Assembly (NCBI RefSeq): GCF_027942865.1
Contig: NC_134509.1
Span: 28,838,197-28,902,196 of the forward strand
Direction: 5' to 3'
Source of the DNA: Odontesthes bonariensis
Lineage: Eukaryota; Chordata; Actinopteri; Atheriniformes; Atherinopsidae
Length of the DNA: 64,000 nucleotides
The first letter of the stretch is position 1; each line of letters opens with the position of its first letter. The position numbers and the translations under genes are program-made. The notes below the pieces were generated by a model. The model did not search any database, was not told where the DNA came from, and worked only from the letters and a program-made list of their open reading frames with translations. Positions 38,001-49,081 of this stretch are shown piece after piece.

Positions 38001-39958
38001 GGAAGAGATGTTGCAATGGCAGCACAGGAAAAGGAAGCTGGAGTCACTAACAGAAAGAATCTCAACCCTCAGAGTTTAACACTTATGTGATGCTGCAGTG
38101 TTTAAACGTAATGAGTATTTCCAATGCTAAAGATATTACAAACATTTCCAACAGTTTGAACAATGAGAATGCAACAACGTTCAGTACGTTTAGTTTAGTA
38201 TCCCATTTAAATTGCTCCAAGGACAAATGTAGTTTATGAATTATCTGGAACATGGCAACACCACTAAAAGGAGGCTGCAGTTACAAAATCAAAGAGGATT
38301 TAGGCCAACTACAAGGACACTCAACAAAATCAACATTTACATGAAGAGTTGGTGGATCAACTGTGCCTACAGCACTTTCTGCAGCTGGGCTGTAGCCTAC
38401 TGTGCAATAATGGCTCATTAGTGATTTTTAATGGACACATTTTAGTTTTACCTCCTCGTGAACCGTTTAAATAATCTGCTTCCTTATGATGTGTATGTAG
38501 TTTTTCTTAGCCCATTGGTAACGTGGTGGCTAAGTGTGTAGATCTGAACAATAAATATGTGTATAATTACTGTCATCCCACCTAACTCAGGGGATAAGCC
38601 AAACAAAAATGATCAAACGCACTTTAATTACACACTCGCAGCGTTTTATGTACCTACAGAATTATTATCTCCCCTCCATCTGACAACCTTGAGGCTGTTT
38701 TTATTTTTTTCCACAGTGACATGACAACAAATACGTCACTATAGCAGTATAGTTTAACAAAATACCAAAACGACAACATCGGTGACCGGATAATCATCTG
38801 TGAAATGTTTTAGTGACAAGAAAGCAGAAATACAGCAACAGTCAGAAGCTTGGACACACCTACCAATTGAAAATGAATAGAAAACATTTAAGTGGTATTG
38901 TATGTGTAAATTCTCTCCACTTCCACAGAAAAGGCACATATATAAACTTAGAAAATGTGAAAGTGTTATCATTCACAAGAAAAGTAACATTGACCAAAAA
39001 AAAAAAAAAAAAAAAAATTATTGAAGTATTACCCCATGGAGCTCTCCATTGACAGCGCCATCTGTGAAAGAAATGAGCAGAAATCAATATACACAAAAAA
39101 GAGACAGAGAAAGAGAGAGAGAGATAGTGAGGTATATGTTAGATGAAGACAAATAACACTAATGTATAGACAGTGGCTAAGATATACTCCTTCCCTGTGG
39201 CTAAATCCTCAAGATTGTCATAAGAGCACGATTTCAAGTATGACATGTCAGCATTTTTTAACTACAGTCCCAATTGCTACACCACAGCCCTGTAATAGCT
39301 TTGGATATATGAGCAGTCACGGCCAAAGGTTGTTAAGTTGAATTTCCTCTAGTGGCTGTACCACTAGCCGCTGGTCACAAGAAGTAAAACTGAATGAAGG
39401 CAAAATGAATGACGGCCGAGACCGGTTGAGCTGATGTTATCAGGAAGATTGACTCGTTTAAGAAACGCTAGCAAAGGCTATATTCCCACACAATGGGTAT
39501 TGACAAACCATATCGGGTTCCATTTTCCTACTCTCTTCGGCATATTTGGAACTCGCATTTACAAGTTTATGTTAACGTTAACTAAACCTGGCAGCGCCTA
39601 ACAAATCTGCTAGCACAGTTAGCATTAGCTAAAGCACCAACTTCGGTGTCACGTTACCGTTTGTGTTCATAGAAAAGAATTCAATTTCGTATCCAACATA
39701 TACCCCAAACAATAATGATACATATACGAGCAAAAATAACACTTAAAGAGTGTCAGCGCTGGACCACGGCCGTCACACACCGTTGGAGTCTCCCAGCGAT
39801 GAGGGCACCTCTCCACTGTCCAGGATGCTGAAGCCCTCGTCGTTTTCAATCCCAGCGATTTCGCTCTCCTGCTGGGCTAAAAAAGCGGCCGCGGGATCCT
39901 CCTCCGAGCCGACACCGTTTCCAGCGACGGGTGCGTTCAACATGTCAAAATCATCCAT
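32014..39958 (-). CDS. clta: clta, clathrin light chain A
   Basis: Regulatory subunit of the clathrin triskelion. It binds the heavy-chain hub and modulates coat assembly on endocytic and Golgi vesicles. Exons: 39781-39958, 39033-39061, 37627-37744, 36708-36819, optional 36088-36141, and 32014-32185. All joins keep frame. The product is 202 residues without and 220 with the optional exon. Landmarks are the invariant EEDPAAAFLAQQES..AGIEND motif (residues 19-40), NGE-LHG-ESNGPSDAYSAIS, the coiled-coil heavy-chain binding segment (KWREEQSDRL, KQESEWKEKAKVELEEWH) and the C-terminal segment with EWERVARLCDFNPKSSKQAK and MRSVLISLKQSPLVR. This is the A rather than B paralogue by its N-terminus and linker. 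It lies between nans and gne on the same strand. Confidence 0.97.
33178..35940. other. clta last intron, no exon found
   Basis: Long intron between the 54-nt exon and the final exon. Contains an AAAT run (about 33176-33195), a G run (about 35393-35403) and a 20-nt T run (35919-35936). Open frames here have no supporting features. Confidence 0.45.
36088..36141 (-). CDS. clta: clta neuron-type alternative exon (54 nt)
   Basis: 54 nt encoding VLDEDFYKQPFSELIGY plus a split valine, flanked by GTCCAG and GTATGT. It corresponds in place, length and phase to the brain-specific insert of mammalian light chain A (..EAFYKQPF..IGYV). Including or skipping it leaves the frame intact. The second, 36-nt neuronal exon of mammals was not found in the remaining 3.9-kb intron. 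Confidence 0.9.
37214..37285 (-). repeat. Retroposon 3' tail
   Basis: A run of AATTC units followed by TACTTTATTTATCCCAGAGG and GAAATT, the reverse of a Rex/RTE-like LINE or SINE 3' end common in fish. Lies in a clta intron. Confidence 0.55.
39033..39061 (-). CDS. clta: clta 29-nt micro-exon
   Basis: With one base from exon 1 it encodes DGAVNGELHG. The acceptor is TTTCACAG and the donor GTAATA. It is flanked on the 3' side by an A-run (plus strand 38996-39017). It is needed to bring exon 1 (phase 1) into frame with exon 3. Confidence 0.88.
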
Positions 39959-40175
39959 GTTGAGTGTATTTGTACGAGGATAATGTAGGAAACGAAGAGC
40001 AGGTTTAGCAACACACAGACAACGATCAGCTCGATAGGAGGAAGGACGAGCAGAAAAGAAAAATGACGATAGCGAATGGGAAATAGAATATCAGCCAATC
40101 ACAAACCAGTACAGATTACTGATATTTATTTTGGCCAATCACATAACAACTGCCTCACAATTTGACCAATACTAT
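39959..40175 (-). promoter_or_regulatory. clta: clta promoter with three CCAAT boxes
   Basis: Upstream of the clta ATG there are GCCAATCAC (about 40094), GCCAATCAC (about 40132) and ACCAATA (about 40164). On the gene strand these read ATTGG at regular spacing of about 35-38 bp, a pattern typical of NF-Y driven TATA-less housekeeping promoters. A CpG-rich first exon fits this. The start site itself is not defined. Confidence 0.5.
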
Positions 40176-40179
40176 CTTT

Positions 40180-41690
40180 GAATTTTTGCATACAGGTCCC
40201 ATGACTTGCAACGTGTAATACAACTGTCAGAGGTGTAAAAAAATCCGCAGTCTCTGAGTCTTGAGGCAAGATTCACATACTGCATGCTTATACACTCTTA
40301 TTGCCATATATAAATATAAATATGTTCATGTATATATATGTCATGCATGATGTTTGTTGTTTTGTTGGGATTAGTTAATAAAACAGTTCTTCCAGTCCTA
40401 TCTGTATGGTCCTAATAAAGTTTGCAGCTGTTTTCCCTCCTCAGGCTTACAAACCTTCAAGGCCCTTCTCTCCTTATCTTCATGTAGTCAACCCCAAGCC
40501 ACATAGTAAGAATGGCACTTTCTTGCTATATGTCACTTTTGCTTTACACACTAAACACTGCTTTACGTAATCAAATAAATAATTTAATCATTTGGCCTCA
40601 TCAAAACACAAGAGCTTTATTTTATGTTGCTTTAGTCCTCATGCCTTCTGTTGAACACAACAGTTTTTGGCAGAGTTTTTGGCTTTGTCTTGGCAACTCT
40701 AGCAACAGTTGTGTCCTGCCCAAGCCTAATGGTCCACTGGTTAATAATTAACAGCTCTGGGAGTCTCAAAGGGCTCAGGTGACAAGCAAGGACTCACCTG
40801 ACTCACTTGAAGTATGTAGCAGGGAGCAAATGGATTGTTTTTTTTTAAACATGATAACAATCCACAAGAAACCCAGTGAACCCTTGAATTGCTATGCGAG
40901 TACATATTGCAAGAATAATGTGCAAGCTGCAAAGCATTACAGCTTAAAACCTACACTGTCAGTGGAAGGAGTGAGACACAGTTCAATGACAAATACCTGA
41001 TGCATGATTAGATAGTGGTGAATAGACTTAAGAGTCAGGTTTATAGTAGAGGATTCAGACATTTTGAGTAGCAGAGATGCATCTCAGTATCAGGGGAGAC
41101 TGTCAATCTGGCCTTAATAGTTAAATCGCTGCAAAGTGACCATTAATAAGTGAGACAAGAAGAGAAGTGCTAGGGCTGAGTTACTTAATGGACCTAAAAG
41201 CAAGATGGACATTAGCCCATGGATGTCCATTATTCAATTTGGTGAGTAATTTTTTAATCCAGCTTCTGTGTATTTATGAGATCTTCTTGGAAGCATGGAG
41301 AAGGAGCTGTGATGGTTCGTGAGTGACACTTAACCAGCAATATCATCTCTAGCTCTTTTTAGGGATCCGCTACTTCATCTGTTTTACCTTTAATGTGGCC
41401 ATCATGTGTTTTTTAGCAAGATAATTAGCAAACGAGTATCCAGACACTGTTAAGCCTCATAGGAGTGATGGAGTGCAGCATCAGATGGTTTGGCCTCAGC
41501 AGTTATCCAAATGTAACTTTCCTAAGGTTTTGAGATGACTTAGACTGCAGAGTGAAGAAAAGGCTGTCAACACATACGAACATATTTGCGAACTCTCAAG
41601 AATTTTAGAGAGGTTACAGATTACGTCCTCATGACACTACATGAGAAAACGAAGCAGATGCAAAGCCGTCATCAAAACCACGAGGTATTA
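40180..41690. other. clta-gne gap, nothing recognised
   Basis: Intergenic sequence upstream of clta with no supported gene or repeat. Confidence 0.45.
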
Positions 41691-41699
41691 AAATATTTT

Positions 41700-41890
41700 T
41701 GGTAAATTGACTGTACTTGTATAGCGCTTTTACACTACATGCCATATCATTTTGAAAATGATTATGATTACGATGAACTGAATTCCAATTGGCTTGAATT
41801 GGACTGTTTTATTTAAGTGCCTTGAGATGACATTTGTTGTATTTGGCGCTATATACGGTAAATAAAACTGAATTGAATTGAATTGAATTC
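41700..41890 (+). mobile_element. L2-type LINE 3' tail
   Basis: Begins near TGTACTTGTATAGCGCTTTT and ends with GTGCCTTGAGATGACA, TTTGGCGCTATATACGG and a GAATTGAATTGAATTGAATT tail. It shares most bases with 25363-25490. Only the 3' end survives. Confidence 0.7.
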
Positions 41891-42039
41891 ACTCAAACAG
41901 CACATCTTATTCCATATGGAGGCTACACAGTGCATTCTTCTACATTCACATATATATTTATGTTTTTCATACACCAATACATACGCTGGATGCATTGGTA
42001 GGGAAGATGGGGTTGCCCAAAGACACTTTGACATGAGGC

Positions 42040-42104
42040 CCTCCTGGAAGCCAGGCCCACTGCACCCCTGAATTGGATTATGCAGATATAGAAAATGGAT
42101 GGAG
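42040..42104 (+). repeat. Fragment of a ubiquitous teleost repeat
   Basis: GATTATGCAGATATAGAAAA followed by TGGATGGAGACC, the same family as 10945-11085 and 1611-1676. Confidence 0.5.
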
Positions 42105-42238
42105 ACCCTGAAATATTGTAAATGTTTTTTTTTTTTCATTTGCAACTGTGTAAAGTAAAGTAGAATTTCTATTGTTGTGAACATCTCAACAGTTTCAATT
42201 AGAATCAAATGAAGCATTTCTTGTGAATGCCTAAAATC

Positions 42239-42244
42239 TTTATT
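42239..42244 (-). other. gne: Candidate gne polyadenylation signal
   Basis: AATAAA on the minus strand about 1.45 kb after the gne stop, the first canonical signal I see downstream. The interval 42245-43696 would then be 3'UTR. Confidence 0.3.
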
Positions 42245-43696
42245 CATTATTTGGACCAACATAAATCAATGACCTTGTATAGTAAAGCATCTATACATTT
42301 ACAAAAATCATTTAATGTACAATGCAGTATGTAATAGCACATACAAACTATGGTATATTTAAAAGGCTAAAATCCTCATGGTCAGTAGTAATGTAATGCG
42401 TGAAAAAGAAAAAAAAGCAGTTGTTGCCTTAGCAATTAATTTATATGCTAGTATAGTCCCTACGTCTAATAAATACCAACTTAAAATAATTCAATAACAA
42501 AACATGGAAATATTACATAACTGTTTAGTAACTTTTTTTTCAATAAGAGATAAACGTGGGAACAACACTCCTACAAGATTCATATAAAATTGAAAAAGTA
42601 ATCATTTAAAACAAATAAAATAGCTACTGTACAGGAGAATGTCTATGCAATATTTTGGTCACATCTAATGCTTTGTTCAGTTTCATTAAACCTTGACTTC
42701 ATTTTAGGCACCATTTAAAGAGGATGAAATTTCAAACATGTACACTGGACTCACTCCACACCGTGTTTCCAGGTTCTGATCTACTAATTTATCAGCAGAA
42801 TTTTTTTTAAATGTATGAAACTCATACCAAGCATCAGCTTTCACCCTAGCTTTAAAAAGTCTCTAGCTATCTGTGCAGTAGAGGCACTAAAGTCAGTTTT
42901 TGGGTCCATCTCTTGGAAGCAGTCTTTACTATATCAGAACTACAGTTGGATGCAGAAATATTTGGGACACTGAGGCCAGTTTTGTTACTTTCAAGTTACG
43001 GTTACATAATGAAAATGAGCTTTAAGTGAAGACTTTCAGCTTTGAAGTGAGGATATTAACATCCAAATTATAGAAATGTTTTAAGAATTCGCTATTTTAA
43101 TGTGGAAAGATTTATGGTTGATTTCAACTGTGTTATCCTCGCCTGGAGGCTGTTTCTGAGAACTCACAACATGCCATTTAAGAAGCCTCCTATGCAAGCA
43201 AAAAAGGCCGTTATTGAACTGTAAAAACTAAAGTAAACAAATCTATCAGAAAGATAGATGATTAATTAAGACAATGACCCAAAACACAGAGCGAAAACAA
43301 TCCAACGGCTTTTGAAGTTAAAGGCCAAGTCAAAGTCCAAGTGATATCAACCCCAATGGAGCTGTATTCACTCGCTAAACACAAAACTAAAAGGCAGGAA
43401 GACCTGTGAACAAACAACTACGGACAGCTGCAATGAACACTTGGGAAAGCATCATCGACAATGATAAAACTCGTTTGAGCCCCTGAAACGGAAGCTTCTA
43501 CATAAAAAAATATACCATTCGTTCAAAATCCCTTCAATTTAATGTGAATACCAATCAAATTAAAGCAGTGAGCATATGTTTAAAGTCCATTTTCATTAGA
43601 AAAATGTTACCTCAATATGTTTTGCAAATAAAAGATAAAAAAAGACGATGAACAACGATGAGTGTCCTAATATGTCTAGAGCCAACTGTAGATCCC

Positions 43697-46600
43697 TCAG
43701 TATATTCTTCTTGTGGCGTAGTCTAACACCATGCTTGCAGCTCCAAGTAAAGCAGGCTCTTCCAAGTCTGATGTAAAAACCTTGATACTCTGGGCAGATA
43801 AGAGAGCTCTCTCTGAGATGATGTGCTGGACTGGGTCCTGGTAGTAAGAGGCCAGGACTCCAGACAGAATGACCAGTGAGGGGTTGACAATGTGGAGGAT
43901 GTTTACGATCCCCACACCAAGTGCTGTGGATGCTGCAGGAGGGAAAAGACACAGAGAAGTTAGTTTTTCTTTGGGTTTATAAGTCTTCAGTTGGTGCCCA
44001 GAGAAATATAAAGCTTCTACACTCTTTTTTCACTAGGCCCGTTTTCATTTTGTCTCAAGTATCCATCCAGATGTTCTAATCAAGTGAAAGTAATAAATTA
44101 CAAATCAAAAAGTGGTCGAAAAAAAAAAAAAAAAAAACTTTCCACAGTTGGCTTTGGACAAAGGAAAGGTCGTAGGGAACCTAACATAACATTTTCATTT
44201 TCTCCAGCAGAGTCATGCGTTTGTGTGTATGACTGGGATTTTTTTGTGCTCTGACCTTTGCGCAAAACAGCATCAGCTTTTGAGTTCCCCATTCTGGATG
44301 CGCTGATGAGGTGGGCAGCTGTGATTGGCTCAGAGAGCTTATTATCCATCCCCTCTATCTTCAGCAGGTCCTCTGTACAGCACACCATCACACAGGTCAG
44401 ATGTATAAAAGTAAATGATGGATTTTTTTTTTTTTTTTTGTATTTTCCTCACAGCTTTTGAAAAACAAAAAGCAATCTTTTACCATCATGCAGCCTTTTG
44501 GCCTCTCTCTGCAGCGCCAAACCGGATGCATAGGCCTCTATGCAGCCACGACTCCCACACGAACACTCGGGGCCATCCAGTGAAACCATGATGTGACCCA
44601 GTTCGGCTGCACAGAAGGTACTGCCATGGACCAGCTCATGGTGATGGATAATTCCTCCTCCAATACCTAAACACAGTCAAGATATTTCCTTGTACTTCCT
44701 GTTTCATGATCCATCCAATCCAGTACATATAAGAATTCATTCCACTAGTTTAAACACTTTGATGACTCTGCTTTAATCGATGGGGTCAGTCAGGCTGCCA
44801 TCAATCAAACTTTTTGGAAACGTTACCATTTTGTTTTAGTCCTAATATCTTCATATGTAATACGCAATCAAAAATAAAATAAAATAATAAACTTTACCAC
44901 AGGAATCCTGCTTTCTCACCTGTTCCTGTTATAACGGTGACAAAGTTTTCCACTCCCTTTCCATGACCAAACTTCCTCTCGGCCAACGCTGCACAGTTGC
45001 CATCATTGTCCACCCAAACAGGCAGGTGTAGAGCATCTGAGATGGGCGTCCTCAAGTTCACGGAAGTCCACTCCTGGATCAGCTTTGTGGAGTGTAGGAC
45101 AACACCTTCTTGTGGGTTTACACGTCCACCAGTGGAAATTCCTTAGAAGCAGATTTTGAGAAAGCTGAAACTTAAATGTAAAAAGTGCATTTTTATAAGA
45201 GGGCTGTTTGCTATTAAGAAATGAGAGTAAGCCTTTTCATACCGACACCAAGTATTCTACAGTTGAGGTGCACTGCATCCCGCATGGCATCTGTACACAT
45301 CTTTAATATCAGACACATCCTCTCCTCAAAAGTCTTTGGATTGGCCTCTGTGTATTTCTTCACTATCTTTCCCTGAACAGAGAAAAGAGGATAGAGTGGA
45401 AGATGAGAGATAGAAAGATAATGCAGACACCAAAGGGATGAATAGATGAAAACAGAGCTTTAAAAGCTTTATAGCATCATCATTATCACACACTTATTAC
45501 AGATTAAGTTAAAGGAAGAGTGGATAAAAGTAATGTTTCTTCATAGTTACATCATTAAGGGTTAGAATCAATAACTGGGATATGAAAGATATTAGTGCCC
45601 ATAAACATAGGCTATCTTAAGATCTATCTTAGTTTTATTTAATGTAGGGCTGGGCAACGATTAAAATTTTTAATCTAATTAATCACATGATTTCCCTGAT
45701 TAATCACGATTAATCGCATTTCTACGCAAAATCCAAAAATGAATTCAAAAGTAGTGTATAGCTTTTAGCATTTAGTTTTATTTTAAATGTACTGCCATAT
45801 GAATGAAAGTGCCATAATGTCACGATGGGTGGGTGCGAGGCGAAGAAGGACACGGATTTGGACTTCAGAGGTAAAAGCAAACTGATTTATTATTTAAAAA
45901 AAAAAAAAAAAGTTAACACAAAGCGCGGCTGAGCCGGATGACAAAAACTAGACTGAGAAAAAACAAAACATGACCATGACTGTGAGAAAACAAAAGACTT
46001 AGTTTAGTATGACTTGGCTTGACTTGAGACCATGGCTGTGTTCGAAACCGCCTACTTCTCCTACTACTCCCACTACTCCTACTAACTCTAACTTTTTTTA
46101 AGTTCCCGGATGCAAAATAGATTTGCCGAAATGTCGGGTATGCATCATGAGATTACTACTCATACTCAAACTACCCAAGATGCAACGTAACGTGACGTCG
46201 CCGAACGTCATTTCCTGTCAAAACGGCAGTTACAAGCTAGCTACAACGAGGGTAGGTTTACTTCCTGTTTTCAAAACAAAAGGACCAATTGTATCGTAAT
46301 GGCTTTCCCTATGACAAAAGGCAACGGGTATTTTGTTTGTGAAAATAACCGGAAGTGCGTTGCTCACTACGGCTAGCTTTAGTAGCGCCGAATTCGTCAG
46401 AACAAAATTGTAAATAGCCGGTATTTTGTCAGATTTTCAACACATTGGGGATCTAAACGACTACTTTCTCGCCTGAAAATGTTTCAAATGTTGCTAAAGT
46501 TATATATTTACAGAGTTTATAGCTTAAGCGAAATCAGCTTTTCAGGCCGGCTGATTTCGGCTCGGGCAGGAGCGAAGTGCATTGTGTGTAAACGCTCTGC

Positions 46601-49081
46601 ATACTGTCTGATCGATGAGTATGCCGTTTGCAAGTATGTAGTATGTAGTAGGCGGTTTCGAACACAGCCCATGAGTGACGGTGAGGATCTGGCAAAGTGC
46701 ATGGGGAAACCTGGAAACTAAGGCTACATTTACACTGTCAGTTAAATGTTACCCAATTCCGATTTTTTGCTCTCATGTGACACAGATCAGATATGTTTTT
46801 TGACCATGTAAATAGGACAAGGACGCATGCATTCGGATATTTTGAGATCGGATACAGGCCTCCTTCATAATGGAAATTTATCAGATACGAATCGGATATG
46901 TGACAATGCGACCGCCGTGTAAACAGGCAGATCGGATATTCTTACACTAACACGCATTTTCAGTGGAATCGCCCGACGAAATGTGGTGTCTTGGTAGGAG
47001 AAGAATCGGGACAAATTCTCACACAGCATATCAAAAGTTTGTTGGCTCATTCTAAAATTGCTGACCCACTGCTCTTCATCAAAGCCCGCCACAACATTCT
47101 CCCACCAGTCCTGGGATCGGTCTCGCACCCAGACACTCCTCTGAACAGCTGAGGAGGCAATAATTGCAGCGTGTGCACAGGATGCAATAATGGCCCTTTT
47201 CCTCCTTCTCTGCCTTAAAATCCTGCCAATGTTGGGCGAACTTCTCATGTACCGCAACGCTAGCATCACACCTATGTCAACATCGTCCATTTGCCTCAGC
47301 AGTAGAGTTTGGTAAACACTTAAGTAGGCATGCGCGATGTTTCAGGTGATAGGCAAGTGTAATCGCGTGAATCAGATATGAGTCACATTATTAAAGTACG
47401 TGTAAGCACAAGTTAAAAAAAAAACGGATTTAGGCAAAAAATCTGATCTGGGCATCAAGACTTGCAGTGTAAATGTAGCCTAAATACTGAGGAGGGTGAT
47501 TGGTGAGTGAGTGCAGCTGATGGGGAAAACACAGGTGAGGGAAGTGAAGCTGATGGCAGGGCAGTAGAAAGACTGAGGTGGCATATCATGGCAAAAACTA
47601 AAAACAAGACCTGAACCTAAAACTTAACAAAACTAAGACATGAAAAACTAAAACATGGTAAAACTAAGAACTTAAACAGAAACTAAAAACGTGGCAAAAA
47701 CCCACAGACATAACACATAACATTTGTTGTGCAAACACACTTTTAACATCATCATTTTTCTGTAGTTTTTATGTAGAAGCCTCGCTCCACTGTCTGTTTC
47801 CTTGAATGACTTGCTGGTATCAATTGTGTGTTTTGCCTTTAAGCGATATTTTAGACTGGAACTACTACGGTGATAAGACAATTGTACTTGGCTGTAAATG
47901 CAGGAGTTTTTAAATTTATTTTGAAATACATGCTTTTATGTTGAAACGAGTAAAACAGGAAGTAGCGCCGGTTAGCTCCGTGAGCTTCACACACAGACCG
48001 AGGACCGCCTGATGTTGATGATGATGGTGATGTTACCTGCTAGTTTATTTTTATTTTCTTACTCCATGCTTCGTGGTGTTTGCTGTAACCGTGTGAATGT
48101 GATGCATAGGAGAAGTGGAAGTTAAAGAATCCTAGTTTTGACCGTGAAGATTGCCTCTGGGGAATGACTCTGCCGTTGGTTGAGAAGCAGGCTAAAGCGG
48201 CTAGTATTACTTTGATTATTTATTGGTACCAGCGACAATGCTAAGAATGCTATTTCTTTAATGATTACAACAACTAATGCTGTCTTTTACTTTGTTTACT
48301 TGAACATTTAGTTCTACAGTGTTGATGTGGCGTTAATAAACATCTGTGAAAAGAACCGGAGTCTCGCATCCAATCAATGGGTGGCATATTGGCAGTGTTT
48401 ACAGATGACTTTGGTTCTGTCGACTCCACCGTCTGGAAGAATTTTAAAATGAAAATGGCCGAGTAAAGGTTCTGTACCCTTCTCCATGTTTGGTGGATCC
48501 GCCAATTACTTTCTTTTCCGGTTCCGCAGCAGACAGCAACAGACTTTTACAAAATAAAAGCCTGTGAGCAACAGACTTTTACAATAATAAAACCTGCGTT
48601 AATGCGTGATAAAATATTTATTTATAGGTGTTAAATAATTAACAAGTTAACGCGAAAATAACGAGTTAACTTGCCCAGCCATAATTTAATGTAATTTGTT
48701 TGAAACTAAATTCATTTCATCATTATGACATAATGGTGGCCCTTTTCTCCACACAAAAGCTCCACATACAAGCTCTGATAAAAGAATTATGGAATGAAAA
48801 TTGAAGAGACGGCTGAGTAAAAATGATTAAATATTTATTCTGTCCACATATTTATATTTGTGAAACCTACCCTCATGCAGACGATGGCCACTCTGAGGTT
48901 GGTCCCTCCCAGGTCAACAGCCAGAGCACTCTGAGTCTCAAGAATGTGATCGATATCCTGAGAAATGGGGTCTTTCACAGGAGGGAAGCAGAAGGTCTTC
49001 TGGAGGGGCTCGTCCAGGTCAATCGTACGCAGAAACTTGAGAATACGAGGCACTGCGCTGCCGTCACCATAGATCTTTGAG
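43697..49081 (-). CDS. gne: gne ManNAc-kinase-domain exons
   Basis: Six exons covering residues about 372-737, a ROK-family sugar kinase. ATP-site motif [12 protein letters not shown] at about 427-438; [10 protein letters not shown] at 486-495; catalytic aspartate D532 in [17 protein letters not shown] (human D517); GTGIGGG near 558-564; and zinc site H584 with C594, C596 and C601 in [19 protein letters not shown]727 corresponds to human M712, the position of a founder myopathy change, and is the wild-type methionine here. The large intron 45373-48870 splits this domain. Confidence 0.95.

Larger units (their letters stand above)
45818..47715 (-). mobile_element. Solo LTR nested in the hAT element
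   Basis: Flanked by the 5-bp direct repeat CATAA (45813-45817 and 47716-47720), with TG..CA ends. On the minus strand it shares many stretches with the solo LTR at 50379-51531, for example AAAGCGCGGC and GAGCCGGAT, the CACAGGTGAGGGAAGTGAAG block and the ACACGGAT..GGACTTCA end. No internal retroelement genes flank it. Two inverted-repeat elements interrupt it. Confidence 0.8.
45645..48683. mobile_element. hAT-like non-autonomous element, nested host
   Basis: Begins TAGGGCTGGGCAACGATTAA and ends TTGCCCAGCCATA. An exact 8-bp direct repeat, ATTTAATG, flanks it (45637-45644 and 48684-48691), the target duplication expected of hAT transposons. Removing the inner insertions leaves about 1.1 kb with no transposase frame. 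It lies in the gne intron between the exons at 48871 and 45372. Confidence 0.88.
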
